Assembly (NCBI RefSeq): GCF_947499295.1 | Contig: NZ_CANMNP010000007.1 | Location: forward strand, 62,001 to 126,000 | Origin: an uncultured Roseibium sp. | Lineage (GTDB): Bacteria > Pseudomonadota > Alphaproteobacteria > Rhizobiales > Stappiaceae | Direction: 5' to 3' | DNA length: 64,000 nt | Shown: positions 30,685 through 39,414 of the stretch, in pieces | Layout: the number at the start of each line of letters is the position of its first letter | How positions within the stretch are numbered: position 1 is the first letter of the stretch | Made by a program: the position numbers and the translations under genes | The notes under the pieces: generated by a model | The model's input: the letters and a program-made list of their open reading frames with translations, nothing else | Told to the model about the DNA's origin: nothing | Databases searched by the model: none

Positions 30685-31152
30685 ATGGGTGATTTGACCA
30701 TTGGCGATGCAGCACCTGAGTTTGATCTGGAGAGCGATGGTGGCGGTCGGGTCTCGCTGAGTTCCCTTAGAGGGAAACCCGTGGTGGTCTATTTTTATCC
30801 CAAGGACAACACACCAGGCTGCACGAAAGAAGCAATTGCCTTCTCTGAGAACATGGAGGCTTTCAAGAAACTCGGAATCACCATCGTCGGAATTTCTCCC
30901 GATTCTGCCAAAAAACACGACAACTTCATTGCCAAACACAATCTCGCGGTCAGACTTGGTGCTGATACGGATACACAAACAGCGGAAAGCTATGGTGTCT
31001 GGGTGGAGAAATCCATGTACGGCAAGAAATACATGGGTGTGGAGCGCGCTACATTTTTGATAGACGCGGAAGGGAAAATCGCCCAAATCTGGCGAAAAGT
31101 GAAAGTTCCCGGGCATGCCGAAGCAGTGTTTGAAACAGCAGGTGCACTCTAG
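30685..31152 (+). CDS. bcp: thioredoxin-dependent thiol peroxidase (Bcp/PrxQ family)
   Basis: This is a peroxiredoxin that reduces hydrogen peroxide and organic peroxides. The 155-residue protein has the peroxidatic cysteine, Cys46, in NTPGCTKEA. The resolving cysteine found five residues later in Escherichia coli Bcp is replaced by Ile51, and no other cysteine is present, so the enzyme must work as a 1-Cys type that is reduced directly by a thiol partner. The start ATG has GGAAGGAAGG just upstream, a strong ribosome site. The DUF455 gene follows 22 bp later and is probably co-transcribed. Confidence 0.96.
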   Translation: MGDLTIGDAAPEFDLESDGGGRVSLSSLRGKPVVVYFYPKDNTPGCTKEAIAFSENMEAFKKLGITIVGISPDSAKKHDNFIAKHNLAVRLGADTDTQTAESYGVWVEKSMYGKKYMGVERATFLIDAEGKIAQIWRKVKVPGHAEAVFETAGAL

Positions 31153-31174
31153 CCCACTTGAATACAAGGCGCGC

Positions 31175-32011
31175 ATGCTGACGACGGAAAAATCAGAGAT
31201 CCCCGAAAGCCTGGTTGCCGGTGCACGCGCAATTGTCGCGGCTCCCGAGACCAGCGAAAAGGTTCGGCTCGCTTACGGCGTTTCCAAAGCATGGTTTCAA
31301 AGAAGCCTGGCTTTGGGCTCGCTATCAAAAGACGGCCACATGCCGGATCGGCCGGGCCGCCCGCCGAAGCCCACGCTTCTCGCGCCGCGCGACATGCCCA
31401 AACGAAGCCTCACCGGCAAAGCGGGTAGACTTGCGCTCATCCATTCGCTTGCGCATATCGAGTTGAATGCCGTTGATCTGACCTGGGACCTTATCGGACG
31501 TTTTGCTTACGTCCGATTGCCAAGATCCTACTATGACGACTGGGTTCGCGTCGGGCTGGAAGAAGCCAAGCATTTTGCAATGCTACAAGACAGGCTGTCA
31601 CAGTTGGGCGCTACTTACGGCGACTTGCCGGCTCACGATGGTCTTTGGCAGGCCGCGCAGGACACAGGACACGATCTGGCAGCCAGGCTCGCCATCATTT
31701 CCCTTGTCCTGGAGGCTCGGGGCCTCGATATCACGCCCCCAATGATAGAAAAGGCTCGTCAGATCGATGACGAAGAAACGGCAAAGTGCCTGGATATCAT
31801 TTACCGGGACGAAAAGAATCACGTCGCATTTGGTGCCAAATGGTTCCGATTCTTGTGCGATCGACAGGGAATCAGAGCTGAACCGGCTTTCCACGCCTAT
31901 GTCCGGCGGCACTTCCGCAGAGCTCTGAAGCCGCCCTTTAACGATCGTGCACGCTCTGAAGCTGGCCTAACCCCTGGGTTTTACAAGCCATTGGCTCCTC
32001 TTGTCGGGTAA
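31175..32011 (+). CDS. DUF455 family ferritin-like protein
   Basis: This is a 278-residue protein of the DUF455 family, which has a ferritin-like helical fold and potential di-iron ligands. The ligand-type segments are HSLAHIELNAVDL, EEAKHFAMLQDRL, and RDEKNHVAFGAKWF. They form the E...ExxH arrangement of such proteins. I chose the start at 31175 (MLTTEKSEIPES), which falls after the bcp stop and has AAGGCG upstream; an earlier start would overlap bcp. The biochemical function is not known, although the adjacent peroxiredoxin suggests an oxidative-stress setting. Confidence 0.85.
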   Translation: MLTTEKSEIPESLVAGARAIVAAPETSEKVRLAYGVSKAWFQRSLALGSLSKDGHMPDRPGRPPKPTLLAPRDMPKRSLTGKAGRLALIHSLAHIELNAVDLTWDLIGRFAYVRLPRSYYDDWVRVGLEEAKHFAMLQDRLSQLGATYGDLPAHDGLWQAAQDTGHDLAARLAIISLVLEARGLDITPPMIEKARQIDDEETAKCLDIIYRDEKNHVAFGAKWFRFLCDRQGIRAEPAFHAYVRRHFRRALKPPFNDRARSEAGLTPGFYKPLAPLVG

Positions 32012-32095
32012 TTTCACCCCCTTTGAAGACGATTTATTAACCTTACCAAATTCTAATCACACTCAGTTCCTTTGCAGAATGCAGGCAGTGACTGA

Positions 32096-32782
32096 GTGAA
32101 CATGCAACAGCGCCGAGAAAAGACGCGGATATACCCAAATCAAAGGGTGGCAGCACATCATGCGCCCTTGGGGAAAAACGCCAAAACAACCACATATACT
32201 GTGCGTCCCGCTCACCTTGTCTGCGGCGCCATCGCCTGTGTGACCGCCACACTCGCAGTGGTTGGGACTGTCGGGTACTATCTCATGCGCAACGATATGA
32301 TGGCGGAAGCAAGCGCTGAGCGCACCGAACTGGTTCTGGAGTATCAGGATCACATCGATCGCCTGCGTGCCGAAATTGAAAACCTGAACAGCCGCCAGAT
32401 GGTTGATCGGGAATCCGTCGAAATCCAGGTCATGGACGTGCTGCGCAGGCAGCAGGACCTCAACCAGCGTCATGCTATTGTCGCCGACCTTGTTGCACGG
32501 GCGGAAAACGCAGGCATCTATCTCAGCAGCGACAAACCCCTGCCTCCACAAAAACCCAGCCTGGATGGCCGTGGACTTGCAGCGATTGATAGGCAGGACA
32601 AATCAGCGATTGGTGGCGAAACGGAGCTGATCGACGAGCCGGTCAAAGCACTCGGTCTTCGCGATGGCACAAGCAGGAGCGTCGATCCGCTCACAATCCT
32701 GCAACAACCGGCCGATGACGCTAACGCCGACCTGCTCGACAAAAAAAAAACTCTAAGAAACAAACTGCTCTCGATGCGGTGA
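32096..32782 (+). CDS. N-terminal part of a frameshifted M23 peptidase
   Basis: This frame encodes 228 residues: a cytoplasmic basic N-terminus, one transmembrane helix (about residues 42-64, VCGAIACVTATLAVVGTVGYYL), then a coiled-coil-like periplasmic stretch. It ends in KKKTLRNKLLSMR just past a run of ten A (32741-32750). A GTG at 32096 and an ATG at 32102 are possible starts. An extra A in the run, or slippage back by one, joins it in frame to the peptidase domain at 32779-33453 and gives a typical M23 protein of about 450 residues. By itself it lacks a catalytic domain. Sequencing error, true mutation and programmed slippage are all possible. Confidence 0.8.
   Translation: MNMQQRREKTRIYPNQRVAAHHAPLGKNAKTTTYTVRPAHLVCGAIACVTATLAVVGTVGYYLMRNDMMAEASAERTELVLEYQDHIDRLRAEIENLNSRQMVDRESVEIQVMDVLRRQQDLNQRHAIVADLVARAENAGIYLSSDKPLPPQKPSLDGRGLAAIDRQDKSAIGGETELIDEPVKALGLRDGTSRSVDPLTILQQPADDANADLLDKKKTLRNKLLSMR
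32741..32750 (+). other. A10 homopolymer at the frame break of the M23 gene
   Basis: Ten consecutive A lie exactly where the open frame must change by -1 to continue. Reading eleven A would turn the C-terminal KKKTLRNK into KKKNSKKQTALDAV and run straight into the downstream frame. Runs of this length are prone to sequencing error and to RNA polymerase slippage. Confidence 0.85.
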
Positions 32783-33453
32783 AGGCCGACATTTCGGCGA
32801 TGGACGTCGAAAGTACCGCAGCCATTGATGCCATCACGGTGGCAACTGAGGGTCGGATTGACGATATTCTTGACATCACCCGAAAGATAGCACCGTCTGT
32901 TAATACGGCGCTGCGCAAGAAGACATCCGTCGGCGGCCCATTTCTGCCGATAACCGATGAAAACTTCCCTCAAAGAATCGAACGCGCCAGCAATGCGCTG
33001 AATGCGTTACGGCGAATAAAGTTCACTGCCTTGCGGCTCCCCGTCAAACGCCCGATCAAAAACGGGTCGGTTTCCAGCAGTTATGGACCTCGTGTCGATC
33101 CGTTCCTTGGCCGTCTTGCCATGCACACCGGCACAGACTTCAAGGCGCCATATGGAGCACGTGTCTATTCGACTGCTCCCGGAACGATCCTGAGCGCCAA
33201 ATGGCAAGGTGGATACGGCAAGATGGTGGAGATCCGCCACGCCAATGGGTTTGTAACGCGTTACGCACATCTCAGCCGCATTCGCGTATCTGTTGGCGAT
33301 CATGTGCTGGCAGGTGACCTGATTGGAAATGTCGGTTCCACTGGCCGATCAACTGGCCCTCATCTTCATTACGAGATCCGTCGCAATGAAAAGCCCAGCA
33401 ATCCGGCTTCTTTCCTGGCCGCAGGCGAAAAACTCGCCGCGCTGTCACTCTAA
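32779..33453 (+). CDS. M23 family metallopeptidase domain (3' part of frameshifted gene)
   Basis: This frame encodes the catalytic part of an M23 (LytM/NlpD-type) peptidoglycan endopeptidase. The zinc-site motifs are present: HTGTDFKAPYG (HxxxD) and GPHLHYEIR (HxH). The segment GNVGSTGRSTGPHLHYE is diagnostic. The frame opens with a GTG at 32779 that overlaps the upstream stop by 4 bp. That makes re-initiation possible, but there is no signal peptide, so the domain would be stranded in the cytoplasm if made alone. It is better read as the second half of the membrane-anchored protein starting near 32102. Confidence 0.85.
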   Translation: MKADISAMDVESTAAIDAITVATEGRIDDILDITRKIAPSVNTALRKKTSVGGPFLPITDENFPQRIERASNALNALRRIKFTALRLPVKRPIKNGSVSSSYGPRVDPFLGRLAMHTGTDFKAPYGARVYSTAPGTILSAKWQGGYGKMVEIRHANGFVTRYAHLSRIRVSVGDHVLAGDLIGNVGSTGRSTGPHLHYEIRRNEKPSNPASFLAAGEKLAALSL

Positions 33454-33486
33454 GAAAAACAGGGCCAGTGAGGCCCCGTCTGTTTC
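33454..33486. terminator. possible bidirectional terminator between the M23 gene and prfB
   Basis: A GGGCC/GGCCC hairpin (33462-33466 with 33472-33476) lies between an A-rich left flank and GTCTGTTT on the right, in the gap between two converging genes. The T-tract is imperfect, so the call is moderate. Confidence 0.45.
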
Positions 33487-33501
33487 GACAGTGTTTTGAG
33501 A

Positions 33502-34633
33502 CTATTCTACGTCCTCTACCTCAACCGGTTCGCCGCCGAAGACACGCTGCGCCAATGCCGCTTCCATAAACCGGTCAAGGTCTCCATCCAAGACATCGCC
33601 AGGTGAAGTGCTTTCAACACCAGTGCGAAGATCCTTCACCAGCTGATAGGGCTGAAGAACGTAGGATCTGATCTGGTGACCCCAGCCAATGTCCGTCTTG
33701 GACGCAGCTTCGGCACTCGCCGCTTCTTCGCGTTTTTTCAGCTCTGCCTCATAAAGGCGTGCCTTGAGCATGCCCCAAGCCGTTGCCCGGTTCTTGTGCT
33801 GCGAACGCTCTGACTGGCATTGAACGACAATCCCGGTCGGCTGGTGCGTAATGCGGACAGCCGAGTCTGTTGTGTTGACGTGCTGTCCACCCGCACCTGA
33901 AGCCCGGTAGGTATCGATGCGGCAATCGCTTTCATTTACATCGATTTCGATGGAATCATCGATCACCGGGTAGACCCACGCACTCGAAAAGCTTGTGTGG
34001 CGACGCGCATTGCTGTCATAGGGCGAGATACGAACCAGTCGATGAACACCAGACTCCGTCTTCATCCAGCCATAGGCATTCTCACCCTTGATGAGGAGCG
34101 TCGCGGATTTGATGCCGGCTTCCTCACCATCATGGTATTCAAGTACTTCAACCTTGAAACCGTGTTTTTCCGCCCATCGTCTGTACATCCTCAGCAACAT
34201 GGACGCCCAGTCCTGGCTTTCCGTGCCACCTGCCCCGGAATTGATCTCCAGATAGGTGTCGTTGGCGTCAGCTTCACCGGACAGCAATGATTGCAGCTGC
34301 AGTTCGTTGACCTTGTCTTTCAGGCCACGCAGCGCGTCCTCGGCATCCTCAACGACGGACTTGTCTTCTTCCATCTCTCCGAGTTCGATGAAATCGACAT
34401 TGTCGGCCAGATCCTGCTCAAGTCCCTTGACGCCGTTGATACCGTCGTCGAGCTGCTGCCTTTCCCGCATGAGCTTTTGCGCCCGGCTCGGATCGTTCCA
34501 CAGTTCCGGGTCTTCAGAAAGAGCGTTCAGTTCTTCCAGGCGGACAAGTGCATTGTCCCAGTCAAAGATGCCTCCTCAGCAGGCTTATGGCCTGCTTGAT
34601 TTCATCGACGATCGCTTCCATTTCGGCGCGCAT
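33502..34633 (-). CDS. prfB: peptide chain release factor 2 with programmed +1 frameshift
   Basis: RF2 ends translation at UGA and UAA. The complete coding sequence is join(34633..34565, 34563..33502). The first 23 codons, [19 protein letters not shown] onward, run into an in-frame UGA at 34564-34562 and a +1 shift is needed to continue, giving 376 residues. The shift site is AGGAGG-CAT-CTT-TGA-C, the same spacing as in Escherichia coli. The downstream part has the GGQ motif ([14 protein letters not shown]) that triggers hydrolysis. The stop-recognition tripeptide usually written SPF reads SPY here ([15 protein letters not shown]). Starting inside the second frame, for example at 34470, would wrongly drop the N-terminus. 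Confidence 0.96.
34561..34576 (-). promoter_or_regulatory. prfB programmed frameshift site
   Basis: On the minus strand the order is AGGAGG (34576-34571), CAT, CTT (34567-34565), then TGA C. The internal Shine-Dalgarno-like sequence three bases before the CTT slip codon and the UGA codon followed by C match the known autoregulatory RF2 frameshift signal. Low RF2 activity at the UGA raises frameshifting and so RF2 synthesis. Confidence 0.95.
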
Positions 34634-34662
34634 CGGGTACCTCGCGTCATTTTATGTGAAGC

Positions 34663-34691
34663 GGCCCGGTCTCCACGAGGAGACACGGGCC
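34663..34691 (-). other. strong hairpin between mrcA and prfB
   Basis: The arms GGCCCG-GTCTCC (34663-34674) and GGAGAC-A-CGGGCC (34679-34691) form a nearly perfect 12-bp stem with a 4-nt loop. On the minus strand it is not followed by a T-run, so it is not a standard intrinsic terminator. It could stabilise the 3' end of the mrcA transcript or sit in the prfB leader. Confidence 0.6.
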
Positions 34692-34788
34692 GGGAATTGG
34701 AGCGGGACATTACCCGCGAGACCAGCTGCTGTAAACCGCACTGACTGGTCTCAGTTGTCCTATCGCGACCAAAGGAGTTTTTGGCCGG

Positions 34789-37269
34789 TTAGTAGAGGCC
34801 ACCCGTGCCGCCGGCAACCGCATCCAGAGCTTCCTGCGAAACATTGGCCGGAACGCCCATGGAGTCCTGGAAATCGATCACGGAGAAGCTGTCATTTGGT
34901 GCCATACCTGGTTTGAAGGCTTCCAGGATTGCGCCTGGTGTTCCTGCCGCCGCACTCAACCCCGTCCTGCGGTTGATTGCGATCAGTTGCAGTCCTTTGG
35001 GCACCCTGAATTCTACTGGCGGTTTGTCGGCTAGCGCCTTTTTCACGAAATCCGTGAAGATCGGTGCCGAAACCTGGCCACCTGTCGCTCCGCGGCCCAT
35101 GGGTTTCGGATTGTCGAATCCGACAAAGACGCCGACCGCGAGGTCGGGCGTGAAGCCCATGAACCAGGCGTCTTTTTCGTCGTTTGTCGTCCCTGTTTTT
35201 CCGGCAACCGGACGACCGACAGCGCGTACAGAAGTTGCTGTGCCACGTTGAACAACACCTTCCATCATGGAAGTTATCTGGAAAGCGGTCATTGGGTCCA
35301 GAACCTGCTCGCGATCATCGATAAGTGCCGGTTCACCCTGCCCTTCCCAATTGTCCTGCGTGCAGCCATCACAGATCCGGCTGTCGTGTTTGTAGATGGT
35401 ACGGCCGTAGCGGTCCTGAATGCGGTCAATAAGGGTCGGACGCACTTTCCGTCCACCATTTGCAATCGTTGCGTAGGCGGTCGTCAGGCGCAACACGGTG
35501 GTTTCCCCGGCGCCCAATGACATCGACAGAACCGGAAGCATGTTGTCATAGATGCCAAACCGCTTGGAGTATTCGGCAACGAGGGGCATGCCCATGTCTT
35601 GCGCCAAACGCACGGTCATGACGTTTCTGGACAGTTCAATACCCGTACGCAAAGTAGACGGGCCGTAGAATTTACCGCCGTAGTTTTGTGGCCGCCATGT
35701 GCCGAGCCCCGGTCCCTGGCTGATCTCCAGCGGGGCATCCATGATCACGGATGACGGTGTGTAGCCATTGTCGAGCGCCGCGGCGTATAGGAACGGCTTG
35801 AACGAGGATCCAGGCTGGCGATAAGCCTGAGTTGCCCTGTTAAATTCACTTTGTGCGAAGCTGAACCCGCCCACCATGGCAAGAACACGACCCGTATAGG
35901 GGTCCATGGCCACAAGTGCACCGGATACCTTCGGGATCTGACGAAGCTCAAAAGTTCCAGGTGCAACCGGGCTTTCCTGAACGTAGACGACATCCCCAGG
36001 CGTCAGCACATCCGAAACCGCGGCTGGTGCCCGGCCGGATACCCGCGCCCATTTCATCGTTTCCAGGAAAAGCTGTCCGGTTTGGCGTTCTTCGTCGAGA
36101 CTGCCACTTACCAGCCGCTTTGGCTGGAGGCCGACTCGCGCTTCATCGCCACCGCTTTCCAGAACGACTGCGAGCTGCCATTCCGGAATGTCGCTCAAAG
36201 CTTCCACCTTGGACAGGTCGACACCCCAATCGGCATCAAGCGCGATCTTCTCAACCGGTCCGCCCCAACTGCCTCGCTTGCGGTCGAAGTCGATCAAACC
36301 ATCCATGAGAGACTTGCGCGCCATCTTCTGAAGCTCGGGATCCAGTGTGGATCTGACCGAGAGCCCGCCCTCGTAAAGACGCTTGTCTCCGAATATTTCC
36401 GCAACTTCTCGCCTGACTTCTTCTGTGAAATACTCTGCGGCAAACAGGAAAGATCCACGTTCGCGGGGTTTGACAACAATCGATTTCTTCTTGGCTTCTT
36501 CGCCTTCCGCGGTCGAAATGTAGCCATCAGCCATCATGCGATCGAGCACATAGTTGCGGCGGGCGATGGCCGCTTCTGTCTTGCGATACGGATGATAGTT
36601 GCTGGGCCCCTTCGGAAGTGCGGCCATATAGGCGATCTCTTCCAAATTGAGCTCGTGCACGGATTTGTCGAAATAGATCAGTGAGGCTGCAGCGACACCG
36701 TACGCTCCAAACCCAAAATAGATCTCGTTGAGATAGAGCTCGAGAATCTCGTCCTTGGTAAAGGCCTGTTCAATGCGCAGCGAGAGGATGGCTTCCTTTA
36801 CTTTGCGCTCATAGGCTGCCGAGCGGCGACGGCGTTCTTCGCTGACAAGATCGGACAACAGAAAGTTCTTTGCCACCTGTTGCGTGATCGTTGAGGCCCC
36901 TTCCGGGCGCCGGCCGGAACCGTAATTTTGAACGAAACGTACGCCGGCGCGGGCGATGCCTTCCGGGTCGACGCCGATATGGGAATAGAAATTCTTGTCT
37001 TCCGCGGCGATAAAAGCCTGTTTCACACGATCCGGAATGGCCTGGATCGGCAAGAACATGCGGCGCTGCGTGGCGTATTCAGCCATAAGGCTACCATCCG
37101 CCGCGTGAACGCGTGTCATCACAGGCGGTTCGTAGTTCTGCAACGCTGTATAGTCAGGCAGATCTTCCGACAGGGACTCCAGATACATCCAGACACCTGC
37201 CGCTATCAACAGCGCAAATACTGCACCGATCCCGAAAAGATAGCCAAAAAACTTCACCAAAAATTTCAT
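34789..37269 (-). CDS. mrcA: penicillin-binding protein 1A (bifunctional)
   Basis: This class A penicillin-binding protein polymerises glycan strands and cross-links peptides in the periplasm. It has 826 residues. One N-terminal transmembrane helix (about 8-30) is followed by the GT51 glycosyltransferase, with EDKNFYSHIGVDPEGIARA and EGASTITQQVAKN, and then by the transpeptidase. In the transpeptidase the active serine is in GSSFKP near residue 480, with SRN and KTGTTND as the second and third motifs. The 37269 start gives MKFLVKFFGYLFGIG, a normal anchor. It lies downstream of the amidase gene on the same strand, a pairing common in alphaproteobacteria that links wall synthesis and remodelling. 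Confidence 0.96.
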   Translation of the reverse strand: MKFLVKFFGYLFGIGAVFALLIAAGVWMYLESLSEDLPDYTALQNYEPPVMTRVHAADGSLMAEYATQRRMFLPIQAIPDRVKQAFIAAEDKNFYSHIGVDPEGIARAGVRFVQNYGSGRRPEGASTITQQVAKNFLLSDLVSEERRRRSAAYERKVKEAILSLRIEQAFTKDEILELYLNEIYFGFGAYGVAAASLIYFDKSVHELNLEEIAYMAALPKGPSNYHPYRKTEAAIARRNYVLDRMMADGYISTAEGEEAKKKSIVVKPRERGSFLFAAEYFTEEVRREVAEIFGDKRLYEGGLSVRSTLDPELQKMARKSLMDGLIDFDRKRGSWGGPVEKIALDADWGVDLSKVEALSDIPEWQLAVVLESGGDEARVGLQPKRLVSGSLDEERQTGQLFLETMKWARVSGRAPAAVSDVLTPGDVVYVQESPVAPGTFELRQIPKVSGALVAMDPYTGRVLAMVGGFSFAQSEFNRATQAYRQPGSSFKPFLYAAALDNGYTPSSVIMDAPLEISQGPGLGTWRPQNYGGKFYGPSTLRTGIELSRNVMTVRLAQDMGMPLVAEYSKRFGIYDNMLPVLSMSLGAGETTVLRLTTAYATIANGGRKVRPTLIDRIQDRYGRTIYKHDSRICDGCTQDNWEGQGEPALIDDREQVLDPMTAFQITSMMEGVVQRGTATSVRAVGRPVAGKTGTTNDEKDAWFMGFTPDLAVGVFVGFDNPKPMGRGATGGQVSAPIFTDFVKKALADKPPVEFRVPKGLQLIAINRRTGLSAAAGTPGAILEAFKPGMAPNDSFSVIDFQDSMGVPANVSQEALDAVAGGTGGLY

Positions 37270-37448
37270 ACTGCGGGCTCGTCTTTCCCCGTCATTAACG
37301 CGTCAGGCTTTTTAACACGGAAACCTTAATACAGCACCCTTTGGTGCCGACTGTCACACACACTTGTCAGCCTTCCTCGTGCACCAATATGGCGATGCTG
37401 AGGCAATGGCCTGACAAGACCTTCAATTTTCGAGACAATTCAGGCCTT

Positions 37449-38756
37449 TTACTGAGATGGCGTTGCCTGCTGCCGGGCCAACCTTGGCCGGAAAAACCCG
37501 TGAATAGCTTCGCTCATTGCGCCGGCCATGCGCTCACGCCATTCCGCAGATATCAGGAGCTTTTCGTCATGCTCGTTCGAGAGATAGCCCAGCTCGACCA
37601 GAACTGAGGGCACATCATGCGCTTTCAATACTCGAAAACCCGCAGACCTGTGCGGATTGTTGATCAGTCGAACAGCGCTTTTAAGCTCGCTTACGAGCGT
37701 TCTGGCGAAATAGACTGAAAACGACCTTGTCTCCCGTCGAGCCAGATCCAGCAGAATATCGGTTACCTCGGTCGGCTCGTCCTGCAATTCCACACCGGCG
37801 ATAATGTCGGACATATTTTCGGTTTCCGCCAAGTCTTCTGCAAGTTGGTCAGAGGCTTTGTCTGAAAGAGTATAAACCGTTGCTCCCCTTGCGTATTTCT
37901 GACCCCTTCTGACCGAATCAGCGTGAATGGAAATGAACAGGTCCGCTTCGAGATCGTGTCCGATCTGGACCCGCTTCGCGAGCGGAATAAACGTGTCTTC
38001 CTCGCGCGTCATATGCACACTATAGAGACCGCTTTCCTCCAGTTTTTCCTTCAGCAGCTTGGCGAAATCCAAAACAATGGCCTTCTCCAGCGTACCGGCA
38101 ACGCCTGTTGCGCCGGTGTCGATGCCACCATGGCCCGGGTCCAGAACAATAAGTGGCTTGTCGCTGTCACTTCCAGCCGCCAGCCGGTCGCTCTTGGTAT
38201 CTGTTTTCTTGTCTGCAGTGGACCGATTGGGGCGCGAGGCCTCAACGAAGGCAGAGAATTCTTCCGCCGACGTGCTGACCAGATCCACAACAAGGCGTGC
38301 CGGCTGGTCATCAATTGCGGGCAAAAAGAAAGTCTTATCCACACTTACTGGGCCGGTCAGGTCCAGAACAATCCGGGATTTACCGACGGCGAACAAACCG
38401 AATCGCCAGTCGGAAACGAGACCTCGCCCGCTCTCGCCGGCATCCTCGGGCACCTTGAAGACCATCTCTGGGAGATCGATGATCAGTCGATAGGGATTGC
38501 GCAAGCCGGAAATCGCCGGCGTCACTTGCCGGTCCATGTCCAAAACGATTCGCGTTCGAGCGTCGTCGCCCGCCACTCTGGCGCCCAAAACCGTCGGCTT
38601 TTGGGCTTCCGCGTGCGCGTCAACCGATACCGTATTGAGTCCAAACAGCAAAAGGCACAATACGATACCAACGGTCGTCAGCATCTGAGCTATGGCAGTC
38701 GGCACGATGCCTACCAACGGTTTTATCCAGTGTTTCACTTCAATTATTCCGGCCAT
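37449..38756 (-). CDS. N-acetylmuramoyl-L-alanine amidase (AmiC-like)
   Basis: This is a periplasmic zinc amidase that cuts the bond between MurNAc and the stem peptide during cell separation. The product of about 435 residues has an N-terminal hydrophobic signal (about 25-45, VGIVLCLLLFGLNTV), an AMIN localisation domain (about 55-160), a low-complexity linker, and an Amidase_3 domain (about 200-430). Zinc-site segments are LDPGHGGIDTG, SIHADSV, and the late VELGYLSN. I chose the ATG at 38756; a GTG eight codons upstream is possible and neither has a strong ribosome site. It precedes mrcA by 180 bp on the same strand. Regulation by LytM/EnvC-type factors is known for the family. Confidence 0.93.
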   Translation of the reverse strand: MAGIIEVKHWIKPLVGIVPTAIAQMLTTVGIVLCLLLFGLNTVSVDAHAEAQKPTVLGARVAGDDARTRIVLDMDRQVTPAISGLRNPYRLIIDLPEMVFKVPEDAGESGRGLVSDWRFGLFAVGKSRIVLDLTGPVSVDKTFFLPAIDDQPARLVVDLVSTSAEEFSAFVEASRPNRSTADKKTDTKSDRLAAGSDSDKPLIVLDPGHGGIDTGATGVAGTLEKAIVLDFAKLLKEKLEESGLYSVHMTREEDTFIPLAKRVQIGHDLEADLFISIHADSVRRGQKYARGATVYTLSDKASDQLAEDLAETENMSDIIAGVELQDEPTEVTDILLDLARRETRSFSVYFARTLVSELKSAVRLINNPHRSAGFRVLKAHDVPSVLVELGYLSNEHDEKLLISAEWRERMAGAMSEAIHGFFRPRLARQQATPSQ

Positions 38757-39414
38757 TTTGCTTGCAATTTGCCTGCACACGGGCCCCAGCCAACCCTGTC
38801 ATACGCGATCCGGTACTCAAGGAAAATGCCTTATGCATTTCACATTGCTTGCAAAGCGAAGCATCGGATCGTAAAAGTACCTTACGGATTTCGGTTCAAG
38901 ACCGATACCTTCCCTGGTGACGAACAAGGGTTTCTATCCACAACGTCATCACCCGCCAGGACATGGAAATGGCAGAACAGAGGCCGTTCTACCAGTGAAA
39001 AGTTCCACTTGGCAGTCAGCGGATAAGGTATTGGCACATCTTTGAAACCGCCCCGCCTCGCAATGTGATGCCCATAACCAATGGCAGATTTTCCGGCGAG
39101 GACCGCGGCGGCTCTTCTAGACGAACACAGTCCGGAACCGGTGCAGACCGAGGGTTCACGCCAAGCTGTAAACCGGAAAAGGTACAACGACTTAACTAAA
39201 GGGCTTGCGTTGCCCCGAAGGACCCGCGCGATGCACATGGAGAACAACATACAGCAAGGCCCCGCATTTGCGGCCGCTTGTGTTGATGACCCGACCGCGC
39301 CGGGCGCAGACGCCCTTTCTCATCTTAGCAAAACAAATACGGCAGCCATCCTCCTTTCGGGCGATGCGCGTTTTGCATACGCGCCCATGAGCGCTGCCGT
39401 GGAGAAGTTTCATA
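38757..39414 (+). promoter_or_regulatory. long leader and promoter region of rne
   Basis: No gene is supported in these 658 bp, which separate two divergent genes. They must hold the promoters of both the amidase gene and rne. Much of the right half is probably the rne 5' leader, since a long structured leader through which RNase E represses its own synthesis is established in Escherichia coli. A hairpin with arms near GGGCGATGCGCG and TACGCGCCC is visible at about 39359-39388. The ribosome site GTGGAGAAG lies just before the rne ATG. The exact transcription start cannot be seen. Confidence 0.5.

Noticed and set aside
37923..39026. 367-residue plus-strand frame overlapping the amidase gene
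   Set aside because: Most of it is antisense to the amidase; no motif or start signal supports it.
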